Source: Hydnum rufescens UP504
Lineage: Eukaryota > Basidiomycota > Agaricomycetes > Cantharellales > Hydnaceae
NCBI GenBank assembly: GCA_014904985.1
Contig: MU128934.1
Coordinates: 29,055-93,054, forward strand
Direction of reading: 5' to 3'
Length of the DNA: 64,000 nucleotides
The position numbers and the translations under genes are program-made. The notes below the pieces were generated by a model. The model saw nothing but the letters and a program-made list of their open reading frames with translations, ran no database searches and was not told where the DNA came from. The stretch's first letter is position 1. Each line of letters begins with the position of its first letter. Of the stretch, positions 10,947-20,687 are shown in pieces.

Positions 10947-12060
10947 GACCACACACCCACCGCTGCGGGTGTGTGGTCACAAGGTGAGTGTTTCTTTTTA
11001 GTAGATACAATGGCACAAAAAGAGCAGTGAAAGCTGCTCTTTTTGTGCTGCTTTGGAACTTTTTACTAATGTGCCTTTATTTATTTTAGATTGAGGCCAC
11101 ATCCAATGCATGACAAGAGCCCAAACACCAATGTGATGCACAGCAATGTGACATGGCAGCACAATGCAACACAGCAGCATGACACCCAGCAATGTGACAC
11201 ACAATGCACCAAATGGCAACATGCCAAACAGCAATGTGCCAAACAGTAACGCACCAAACGGCAACATGCCAAACGGCAATGTGCCAAACAAGGATGCAAC
11301 TGTGTCAAATGATGCCCCAGGAATCACACACCCATCACGGCAGGTGTGTGGTTCCATATCAGGTAAGTTCCTGTCCCCCCCCAGTAGCTAGAGCCACGCA
11401 AAAAGAGCAGCTTTTGCTGCTCTTTTTGTGTGGTGTTCTATTCTTAACTAATTTAAAACTATTATTTTGTAGGTATGACAATAACCTGCAAAACAATGAG
11501 AGCAATGCCACACACAGCAATGTGACATGGCAATGCGATACACAACACAGCAATGTGACATGCCAACAATGTGACATGTGGCACCACACCAAATGAGGAT
11601 GCAGCCCACAGCAATGCACCAAAGAAGGGCCTGGAATCACACACCTGCCACGGTGGGTGTGTGGTTCTATATATAAGGTAAGTCCCCCCTCCCCTCAGTA
11701 GCTACAGCCATGCAAAAAGAGCAGTGAAAGCTGCTCTTTTTGCATGGTTTTTAATTTCTAACTAACTTAAAAGTTTTGTCTTGTAGGTCTCCACATCCCC
11801 TGAAAATGAATACTGAGGCAAAACCCCTGTCCCCCCCTCCCTCATCAACACCTGAACGACAGGCACCCGTATGAACCCCTGCATGTATGAGTGAGAGTAC
11901 ACGGCCCCAGTACCCTACACCACTGCAGCAGGTGTGGGGTACTCCAAGGTATTTTATTTATTTTTATCTATTCCTTATTCTTGTGGTGCAAAAAGAGCAG
12001 CATAAGCTGCTCTTTTTGGGCTGCATTCATGTTTAACTAATTTGTTAACTACTTCTCTAG
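10947..12060 (+). repeat. Cassette block 4 (4 units, rightward)
   Basis: Intron-like units 10984-11089, 11363-11472, 11678-11786 and 11949-12060; P1 at about 10947-10979, 11322-11353, 11635-11666 and 11912-11941. The outer P2 stem here is of the GCAAAAAGAG/CTCTTTTTGC type. The exon-like spacers at 11105-11320 and 11480-11630 are made of short repeats around AACAGCAATGTGCCA; in one frame they read asparagine/proline-rich (NVPNSNAPNGNMPN). Confidence 0.7.
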
Positions 12061-12115
12061 ATATTGGAACAGAACCTGCATGAACCCCCGACCACAGACC
12101 CACTGAATGACCACC

Positions 12116-12350
12116 ACTAGCTGTAGTGCTGATATATCAAACATGGTATGGTACCATGTCTAATTAATATATCAAGCCCAGTAGTCACCATAGGTAACTT
12201 GCCATGGCTGATATATCAGGAGCCCATGCACAAGGTTTCAAAAATCAAACCCAGAATTATACACTTCACAGGATTTGAACCCATAATGTGTCAATACATG
12301 AGGAACTCCAGGTGCTCTAGCCAACCAGGTTAACTCATCTTGTACACTAT
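12116..12350 (-). repeat. tRNA-related SINE-like repeat (copy in right arm)
   Basis: Inverted counterpart of 9755-9985, with the same A-box-like and B-box-like stretches on the minus strand (B-box-like at about 12279-12291). It lies at the inner end of the right arm. Confidence 0.55.
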
Positions 12351-12827
12351 TTGAGTTTTGAACTCCTCTATATACTTAAAGGATTTCTATTGGCGGCCAT
12401 ATCCCCACAGATATCATCAGTAATACCAGTGCATGGGGTTACTGCATCAGTCACCAACTGATGCGGGATCAAATACATCCACATATGGATATATTTGGAT
12501 GGGGGTATCAAGATAGGTCCTGGCGTGTCCCTAAATGGGTCAGCAGGCTATAAGGGCTTATCAGGATAATCACAAGCTTTTATTATTCATCACCCAGAGG
12601 CTTCATTATTATTATTATTATTTATTACTGCTACTACATATGGCAGGGGGGCTCAGGTGGGTATTCATACAGGTCCACAAGCCCAGGCTTGTACAGGTCT
12701 TTGTACTCATGTGGGTTTTGGGTTTCATTCTCGTGGCCCTTGCATGTGTCTTTGGCAGCTGCACATTCATATTTTGTTCAAGGGCCTCTTTGTGTTCTTG
12801 CTGGGTGGGTTTTTGTGTGGGGACAGT

Positions 12828-14466
12828 CTAGAATAATGAATAGTGGGTTAGTAAAAAAAACCAGAGGCGGCGCCAAAAGAGCAGCTTCTGCTGCTCTTTT
12901 GGCACCATTGTACAAACTGTAATTAAAAACTTACCCAGTACTACCCCACCTAGGCTATTGCACAGGGTCCCCGCGGGGGAATTTAGGACATCCCGCCCTG
13001 TGGGGTTGAAAACCCGCCCCCGTGACTCACGGGGGTCGAAGCCGCGGGATACATGACGGGGTTGAAAAACCCAAGGAGAACCCGCGGGAAACCCACAGGA
13101 CAATATCCTCATCCTATTCTGTATATGGCCCATAGTAAGAGGGCCAGAAGATTATTTAACATTTATTTATTTATTTATTATAATTATATACAATATAAGT
13201 CAGATTTCATGTGGGGCCTTGGCCATGTTCTCATCGGGTGAGTATTCATGCAAGGAGGGGCAACAGGATGTGTGGCTCCAAGGATAGGGTGGCATTCACG
13301 TGGGTTTTGATTGGGTGTTCATATCGGGTTGCAGGTGGCTGCACAGGTCCGTGTTTCGCCTTGGACCTTGGCTCTGTTCTTGTCGTGGGGTTTCATAGAT
13401 CGAGAGGACACCTAGAATGATTAAGAATACATTAGTTTTAGAAAAAACAGAAGTAGTGCCCAAAGAGCAGCTACTGCTTCTCTTTGGGCGCCATTGAACT
13501 TACAACTATTACCACACACCCACCGCGGCGGGTGTGTGGTATGAGATTAAGTCCATCGTCATGTTCAAGACTCGGGGCTTGGGCAGCTGCGCATTGAATT
13601 TTGTGTTGAGGGCTCATGCATGTCGTTGTTGGGCGGGTTTTCACTTAGGGAAGGGACCTAGAACAACGATAAATAATATGAGTAAAAAAAAGAAAACAGA
13701 GGGGTGCCAAAAGAGCAGCTCCTGCTGCTCTTTTGGCACCGGTGGGATTAGACATACCTGATGTCACCACACACCCGCCGAAGCGGGTGTGTGGGTGCTG
13801 TATCTGATTTGTCGTCGTGTTATAGCTCGCTGATACTTGGGGGTTGGGGTCTGGGTGGCTGCGTGCTCCGTATTTTGCCATAGGCATTGTCTCTGCTTTG
13901 ATTGGGGCAGGGTTTTGGGGAGGGAGAAAGAGCCTAAAATAGTGGATACGTTAGCAAAAAAAATAATACAAGCAACGCCAAAAGAGCAGCTGGTGCTGCT
14001 CTTTTGGCATCGTGGTACACCCCATGAAGAAAATACTCACCTAATATTGCCACACACCTGCTTCAGCAGGTGTGTGGCACTGTATTTGAGGCCTCGTTTT
14101 ATTGGTGGCGGATAGTCGATCATTGGGGTCTTGCGTGGCTGCGCGCACTCGCGTATTTCGCCCTGGTAATCGTCATTGTCGGTTCTGGTGGGTGCTGGTG
14201 CGGGATTTGTGCAGGTCTGTTGATCAAGTGTGACCTAGAATAATAAATACATTAGTAAAGAATGAAAAAAAATACACTTACCTACACCCCCGCCGCAGCA
14301 GGTGTGTGGTGCCTCCTCTTTTCCGGTATCATCATTGTCGGTTCTGGGAGGTGCTGGTGGGGGGTTTGTGTGGGTCTGTCGATCGAGCGCGATGCGATGA
14401 CCTAGAATAATAAATACATTAGTAAAAAAAGAAAAAAGAAAAAAGAAAAAAGAAAAAAAAACATAC
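12828..14466 (-). repeat. Cassette block 5 (6 units, leftward)
   Basis: Intron-like units 12828-12934 (belongs to the right arm), and inside the hAT-like element 13412-13503, 13658-13757, 13934-14040, 14235-14281 and 14402-14466. P1 lies at about 13510-13541, 13765-13797, 14048-14080 and 14281-14312. The last two introns are only 47 and 65 bp and have no P2 palindrome, yet keep donor, branch motif (CTAAT) and TAG acceptor. Confidence 0.75.
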
Positions 14467-14473
14467 AGTAAGT

Positions 14474-14790
14474 TTACTGAGGCACCCAGGAATTTGGGCC
14501 CCACATGTGAATCCATGCCAATGGCATTGGAAGCCTCATCGATATTAGCACCCGTGGCTTCACAAATGGCCGAAAGTGCATTAATTGAGGAGATTCTCCA
14601 TTAGTGGAGAAGAAGAGGTTGCGACCGCGAGCTTGGCGGACAATGTCCTCCTGACCAGGCTCGTAGATAGGAATGTTGGAATCGGGTGAATTCCACGCAT
14701 CAATACGTGCCTGGTTGAAGTCAACTTTCCTCGGTCTTGATATCGGCATTTGCCGGCATCGAAAGTCGTTCTACAACCACCAAGGGATCG
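14474..14790 (-). pseudogene. Captured, internally deleted UDP-glucose 6-dehydrogenase fragment
   Basis: Two separate pieces of a UGDH are fused. The first (about 14740-14600, minus strand) reads VDFNQARIDAWNSPDSNIPI and on to YEPGQEDIVRQARGRNLFF, the region following the N-terminal Rossmann strand. The second (about 14598-14474) reads [20 protein letters not shown] and on to [14 protein letters not shown], from the central domain. About 150 residues of the normal protein are missing between them, and there is a frame change at the junction. No intron interrupts the pieces. It sits at the divergence point between leftward and rightward cassettes. It cannot encode an active enzyme. Confidence 0.85.
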
Positions 14791-14806
14791 AATGACAGAA
14801 AGCAGG

Positions 14807-15930
14807 ACCACATACCTGCTGTGGCGGGTGTGTGGTCATACGAGGTAAGTATTTATCCTTTACATACATCCACACAAAAAGAGCAGCAACAGCTGCTCTT
14901 TTTGCGTTGGTTTTAAATTTTTAACTGACATTATCCTAGGTCATCGCCTGAACCGGAACCGGCAAATGAACACCCCCCAAACAACAATCCACGGAACAAG
15001 AACACGCCAAATGGCGGTTTTCAAGACGATAACCCACCAAATGATGATCCGCTGAATGAGTACCACACACCCGCCGCGGCAGGTGTGTGGTAACATAGGT
15101 AACTTTTCGTTTGATTGCAATACCTACAGCGGCGCAAAAAGAGCAGCGAAAGCTGCTCTTTTGTGCCGTTATTATTATTATTCTTAACTAACATATTACT
15201 TTATGATAGGTCTCCCCATCATCCACACAAGCCCCGAGCAAACACCTGACCCAATGCCCACACTGCGGCACCCCACAAAACGTACACCCACCTGGTAAAT
15301 GAAAACCCCCCAAACAAAAAGGAATACCACACACCCACTGCGGTGGGTGTGCGGTACTATATAAGGTGAGTTCCCCCCCCTCGGTAGATACACCCGCACA
15401 AAAAGAGCGAAAGCAGTTCTTTTTGTGCCAGTTTTACGACTTAAGCAACTAACATTTTTCTTTTTAAACTGTAGATGTTCCTAATCTGCACGAGACCATG
15501 GTATCATCCCCCGCCCCCATGAATCGATTCGAACGAAACCCCATGCGACCCCCATACGAAAAAACCAGACATGAGCCCATACGGACCCCTCGATTGACAC
15601 GAGCAGCACAATATGAGTACCACACCCGCTAGAGCGGGTGTGGTACTACAAGGTTTTTTTTTTAAATTAATTCTGTATATGTAAGTGGCACAAATAGGGC
15701 AGCACAAGCTGCCCTTTTTGGGTCACTTTTGACTTATTCTAGATCATCCGACTGACACCACCTGCCGAACCCCCTGCACCTGCGAGACCCCCATACGAAA
15801 AACCGGGCACAAGCTCGTACAGACCCCACCATCGAAATAAAACGAGGTACCACACACCCACTGGGGCGGGTGTGTGGTACTAGAATGTATGTTTCATTTT
15901 TCAATCTGATGTATATATCTTTGATCCTAG
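14807..15930 (+). repeat. Cassette block 6 (5 units, rightward)
   Basis: Intron-like units 14845-14939, 15099-15209, 15366-15474, 15653-15742 and 15887-15930; P1 at about 14807-14838, 15060-15093, 15324-15357, 15618-15647 and 15847-15881. The last intron is only 44 bp and lacks P2. CpG dinucleotides are still frequent here, unlike the rest of the island. The exon-like piece 14940-15098 is open in one frame (proline/asparagine-rich) until a stop just before the donor; the next piece is closed in every frame near its end. Confidence 0.75.
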
Positions 15931-16244
15931 ATCATGTGACAGAGACCGCCAAGTCCTGAATGAACAACCAACCGAACCCTCAACAATGAAAACCCATACT
16001 AGAACCTCCCCCCCCTGAACAACCAACCACATCCTGAGCTCCCTGAGCCCCTACTGCTATACAATGTATATATAATAGTAAATAGTGATAAATAATGACA
16101 TAGTTATGGTAACAGTAAGTTACTGCACCAGAGGTAAAATATTAGCTAGTAACTTAGCAGTTCTGGTGCAATACAATTGCACCATACCATGTTAGATGAC
16201 TATCAATCTATGGCATGGACTGATTCAAACCCTTGGTACATATT
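15931..16244. other. Spacer inside the hAT-like element
   Basis: No cassette or gene is visible. A short inverted motif around AGTTACTGCACCAGA / TTCTGGTGCAATAC (about 16117-16172) is present. Confidence 0.4.
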
Positions 16245-16509
16245 GCCGGGGTTGGCGGGTTCTTGGTGGGTTTTAGCCATGGGTCCACATTGTTACTCCC
16301 ACCCCGCGGGGATCTCCCCCGCGGGGTCAAAACCCATGGGTTTCAAAACCCCATGCAATACCCTAACCCCACCTGCCACAGCAGGTGTGGTACCATGCTT
16401 TGTCCATCATCATGCCAGTTGCAGTGTTCAGGGGCTGGGCCCTCAGGCATAATCTTTGGCAGCTGGGTGTTCATATTTTGTGTGGGGGGTTTTTGTGCAA
16501 GGAGAGGGA

Positions 16510-17772
16510 CTAGAATAATGAATAATATGTTAGTAAAAAAAAAACCAGAAGTAGCACCAAAAGAGAAGCTTGTGCTCCTCTTTTGGTGCCATTGTACATG
16601 CTATAAGGAAGAACTTACCAGAAATTACCACACACCCACCACAGCGGGTGTGTGGTATTGTGCTTGACCTCTCATTGCATAGGTTGTGAGCATTGGGGTG
16701 CTGGGCACTTGGGGGGTGTTTGGTGGCTGTGCATTGTTTTGTGCAGGGGCCACATTGGTCTTCTGATCAGGCAGACTTTCATGTGGGTGGGGGTAATCTA
16801 CAATAAGGAATGATACATTAGTTTAAAAAAAACGAGAGGCAGCACCAAAAGAGCGGCCTCTGCTGCTCTTTTGGCACTGTTGTACACATCATAATTAAAA
16901 ACTCACTGGATTTTACCACACACCTGCCACAGTGGGTGTGTGGTGCTGTATTTAAGTCATCGTGTACATTATGGGTGCTCAGGGGCAGGGGGCGGGGCCT
17001 TTGGGTCACTGCCCATGCTTGGGTTTCACCCTGGGCTTCATATGTGCTGGCTTCAGGTGGGGTTTCATAGTTGAAGAAGAGACCTAGAATAGCGACACAT
17101 TAGTAACAGAAAAAGAAAACACAAGCAGTGCCAAAAGAGCAGCTTCTGCTGCTCTTTGGTGCTGCTGTATGTCCTGTAATTGAGGACTTACCCAGTATTA
17201 CCACACACACCCCGCAGGGGGCGTGTGGTACCGTATTTCATCCGTTGTGTAGCTTGTGGGTGTTCGGGCACTGGGTTCTTGGATTGGGTTCTGGGTGGCT
17301 GTGCACGTCCATTTTTCATCCTGTGTTCTTGTTGGGTGGGGTTTTGTGCATCAAGGGGAGACCTAGAATAATAAATAATACATTAGTTTAAAACAAAAAA
17401 ACACAAGCAGCACCCAAAGAGCAGCTACTGCTGCTCTTTGGGTGCTGTTGTCTGTTGTACATGCTCCAGGGAGAAACTTACCAACTATTACCACACACCC
17501 ACCAGAGTGGGTGTGTGGTCCTGCATTTAGTTTGTTTTCATGGAGGATTGGGGTCCAGGTGGCTGCGTGCATTCATATTTGTCTTGAACCTCATCAGTGG
17601 GGGTATCACGCAGTGGAGGTACCTAGAATAATAAGACATTAGTAAGAAGAAAAAAAACTGAAGATGATGTCAAAAGAGCAACTAATGTGCTCTTTTGGCA
17701 TTGTGGTATGCCCCATGAAGGAAAAACTCACCTAATAGTGCCACACACTCACCCCAGGGGGTGTGTGGCACC
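16510..17772 (-). repeat. Cassette block 7 (5 units, leftward)
   Basis: Intron-like units 16510-16618, 16798-16906, 17084-17191, 17363-17481 and 17633-17731; P1 at about 16371-16395, 16624-16656, 16914-16945, 17198-17231, 17489-17520 and 17738-17772. These are the right-arm counterparts of block 2. The 17633-17731 intron is a hybrid of two left-arm introns (see findings). Confidence 0.75.
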
Positions 17773-17820
17773 ATGTTGTGCTTGTTTCGGGTGCCTTTGA
17801 CAAGTAGATCTGAAGATGCT

Positions 17821-18166
17821 ACTGAATGCCAGGAGTTTCCAGGCTCAAATTAGTGCCCAATTAGGGGCAGTACAAAGCTCATATGGATAGATAGTAAATA
17901 CCTAGATAGAAAATAAAGACTATATTTCATGGGCAATGAAACTAATGGGATGATCAAGCCAATTTTCAATTTCTCACACCTTCAATTTCCTAAATAGGAA
18001 ATTGAAGGAGTGAGAAATTGAAAATTGGCTCGATCATCCCATTAGTTTCGTCACCCATGAAATATAGTCTTTATTTTCTATCTAGGTATTTACTATCTAT
18101 CCATATGAGCTTTGTACTGCCCCTAATTGGGCACTCATTTGAGCCTGGAAACTCCTGGCATTCAGT
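17821..18166. repeat. Palindromic centre 3
   Basis: Arms 17821-17992 and 17995-18166 around the centre TTCCTA-AA-TAGGAA. It is the right-arm copy of centre 1, with cassettes again diverging from it. Confidence 0.85.
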
Positions 18167-18271
18167 GTTTGTTTTGATGCTTACCTAATCCACATCATTC
18201 ATATATAGGACATGTGACCAACAGGATCCCTGTGAAACTAGAACAGGACCACATACACCATGAGTACACAA

Positions 18272-19191
18272 GTGAGTCCCCCCTCCTACTAGATACACCC
18301 ATGTAACAAGGGCAGCGAAAGCTGCCCTCTTTGCACTTCTCTAAGACTCTCAATAACACACCATACCACCCCACTCTAGGTCTAAGGCCCTCACCCCTGA
18401 CCCAAATGACAACAATACAAAACCCAGGGGCCACCCAAAAATTAACAAGGGCTGAAATCCATGCAAGACCATACATGCACAGCCCCCAAACCCATGCAAC
18501 AATGGGCAGAATATGGTACCACACACCCACTGCAGCAGGTGTGTGGTACTATCTGGTGATTTTCTCCTCCTAGCCTGTACAACAGCACCAAAAGAGCAGC
18601 ACCAGCTGCTCTTTTGGTGCTACCTTTCTTTTATTTTTTTTACTAACACATTATTTATTATTGTAGGTCCCTCCTTGCATGAAACCTGATCTGACAAGAA
18701 TGTGGGTGAGACCCAGGATGAACTACGGATGTGCACAGCCACTCAAGACCCAATCAGAGCCTGCCCTCAACTGTACACAATGACAGGTGAAATACAGTAC
18801 CACACACCCACCAGAGTGGGTGTGTGGTACCATCTAGTGAGTTTCTTCTTGCAGCAGCACCAAAAGAGCAGCTGCAGCTGCTCTTTTGGTGCTGCTTCTC
18901 TTTGATTTTACTAACATAACATATGAGTTGTTATTCTAGGTCCCCCCCTGTGCCAAAATCTGCCCAATGAGAGTATGGATGAAGCCCCCCTGTAGTGCCT
19001 ATGTGCGCAGCAGCCAAAAATTCCGAGGGTCCAGCCCTATGCAATGTTACCACACCCATGGCGGTGGGTGTGGTAATATCAGGTGAGTCATCAATTAGTC
19101 TCAGTCCACCAGCACCAAAAGAGCAGCAAAGGCTGCTCTTTTGGTCCTGGCTCTTCTTTCTTTCTAACTCACACATCACTTATTACTCTAG
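18272..19191 (+). repeat. Cassette block 8 (4 units, rightward)
   Basis: Intron-like units 18272-18379 (P2 variant GGGCAGC...GCTGCCC), 18556-18666, 18837-18939 and 19083-19191; P1 at about 18514-18548, 18797-18830 and 19049-19075. Right-arm counterpart of block 1. Splicing the first donor to the first acceptor gives one exon open in frame (about 18380-18555), but the following exon contains a stop. Confidence 0.75.
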
Positions 19192-19219
19192 ATTACCTCT
19201 ACTGGCATGGAAGGTCAGG

Positions 19220-19345
19220 ACATCCCACTCCAATGAAACCCATACCTGTGCAACAAAACCCCATACCCATGCAACAAAACCCCATACCCATGTGACAAAA
19301 TTCCATACCCATGTGACAAAACCCCATACCCACACAATCAACACC
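19220..19345 (+). repeat. Short tandem repeat in an exon-like segment
   Basis: About five tandem copies of a unit around CAAAACCCCATACCCATG, 19-21 bp long. One frame reads PHTHATK-like heptads. The inverted counterpart in the left arm is 4290-4415. Confidence 0.7.
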
Positions 19346-19439
19346 CACCCACATGATTGAAACCTGTACCACATGATACCTGGGCAAGGCATTATGGTTC
19401 ATTCATAATAGGGTGAGTCAATACATGGCCTCTTTTGAA

Positions 19440-20550
19440 TGCAGCTAATGTAGTATTTTTGGGAGTACGCTGCTCCTTTTGCATGGCTTTTCTTTTTTTT
19501 GTTACTAACATATTATTCATTATTTTAGTTTGTTATCTGGACCCAACACCCACAACCCCACCAAACGAACATGGGAGAACAATGATCCACCCACCAAACG
19601 AATCCCAAATGGCACCAAGTCGAAACCATGACACAAGCCCCAGATGAACCCCACACCTGCTTCAGCAGGTGTGTGGTAATTTTAAGGTGAGTACAACTGC
19701 ACAAAAGGAGCAGCATATGCTGCTCCTTTTGTGTGGCTTTTCTTTTCTTTTTTTTGTTACTAACATATTATTTATTATTCTAGTTTGTCATCTGGACCCA
19801 ACACCTGCGACCCTGCTGAACGAACATGGGAGAATGACAACCCACCCACAAAATGAATCCCGCAAGTGGCACTGAGTCAAAACCACTACACAAGCCCTGG
19901 ATGAACCCCACACCTGCTTCAGTGGGTGTGTGGTAATTTTAAGGTGAGTAAAACCATGCAAAAGGAGCAGCATACACTGCTCCTTTTGCATGGCTTTCTT
20001 TCTTTTTTTTTGTTACTAACATATTATTCATTATTCTAGTTTGTCATCTGGACCCAACACCTGCAACCCTGCCAAATGAACACAGGAGAACAACGACCCA
20101 CCTGCCAAACAAATCCCACAAATGGCACCGAGTTGAAACCATGATGCAAGCCCTGGACAAACCCCACACCCACTTTGGCGGGTGTGTGGTAATTTTAAGG
20201 TGAGTACAACCGCACAAAAGGAGCAGCGTACACTGCTCCTTTTGCATGGCTTTTCTTTTTCTTTTGTTACTAACATATTATTTATTATTCTAGTTTGTCA
20301 TCTGGACCCAACACCCACGACCCCGCTGAACGAACACAGGAGAATGATGACCCACCCATGAAATGAATCCCACAAATGGCAATGAGTCAAAACCCCAACA
20401 CAAACCTTGGATGAACCCCACACCTGCTGAAGCAGGTGTGGTAATTTTTGTAGCCCTCTAGAAGTACAACCGTGCAAAAGGAGCAGCATGGGCTGCTCCT
20501 TTTGCATGGTTTTTCTTTTTTTTTAACTAACTTATTATTTATTATCATAG
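19440..20550 (+). repeat. Four-copy tandem array of a 255-bp cassette subtype
   Basis: Starts with half an intron (P2 to acceptor, ending 19528), then repeats at about 255-bp period: introns 19687-19783, 19944-20039, 20200-20293 and a damaged one ending 20550. P1 lies at about 19647-19676, 19906-19934, 20162-20190 and 20417-20443. This subtype has P2 of the form AAAAGGAGCAGC...GCTGCTCCTTTT. Exon-like parts all start TTTGTYATCTGGACCCAACA. The copies are very similar, so this is a recent local amplification. Confidence 0.8.
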
Positions 20551-20687
20551 GGTATTCTTCTGAACCCACACCCCCCAACTGAAGCCATGGCCCCACTGAG
20601 TGAAACCACACAACCATGGGGGAGGGAGAACCCCAACAGCAACCTGTAACCAATGCCCAATGGTGAAGCATGAAGTGATGTCCCCAG

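Larger units (their letters stand above)
9986..12115. repeat. Loop of the large inverted repeat
   Basis: 2.1 kb between the two arms. It contains its own complete unit: a leftward cassette, palindromic centre 2, and four rightward cassettes (described separately). Coordinates are set by the inner ends of the SINE-like copies. Confidence 0.7.
12951..16365. mobile_element. Non-autonomous hAT-like element carrying cassettes and a captured gene fragment
   Basis: Left terminus TAGGCTATTGCACAGGGT and right terminus (reverse complement) TAGGGTATTGCATGGGGT match at 15 of 18 bases. The 8 bases ACCCCACC are duplicated at 12943-12950 and 16366-16373. The left arm has the unfilled site at about 9130-9150 with one ACCCCACC (minus strand). 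8-bp duplication and TAGGG-type ends fit hAT transposons. Subterminal regions (about 12960-13090 and 16245-16350) are rich in CCCGCGGG/GGGTTTT motifs that could be transposase sites. No transposase is encoded. The interior holds cassette blocks and a UDP-glucose dehydrogenase fragment. Confidence 0.85.
12116..19461. repeat. Right arm of the large inverted repeat
   Basis: Reverse-complement counterpart of 4168-9985, interrupted by the 3.4-kb hAT-like element at 12951-16365. It lacks the MITE, the solo LTR and one cassette of the left arm. By eye the arms differ mainly by C/T and G/A transitions. Confidence 0.85.

Noticed and set aside
12955..13100. Telomeric or subtelomeric repeat (CCCGCGGG/GGGTTTT-rich)
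   Set aside because: Not the TTAGGG type, only short clusters, and positioned just inside the ends of the hAT-like element.
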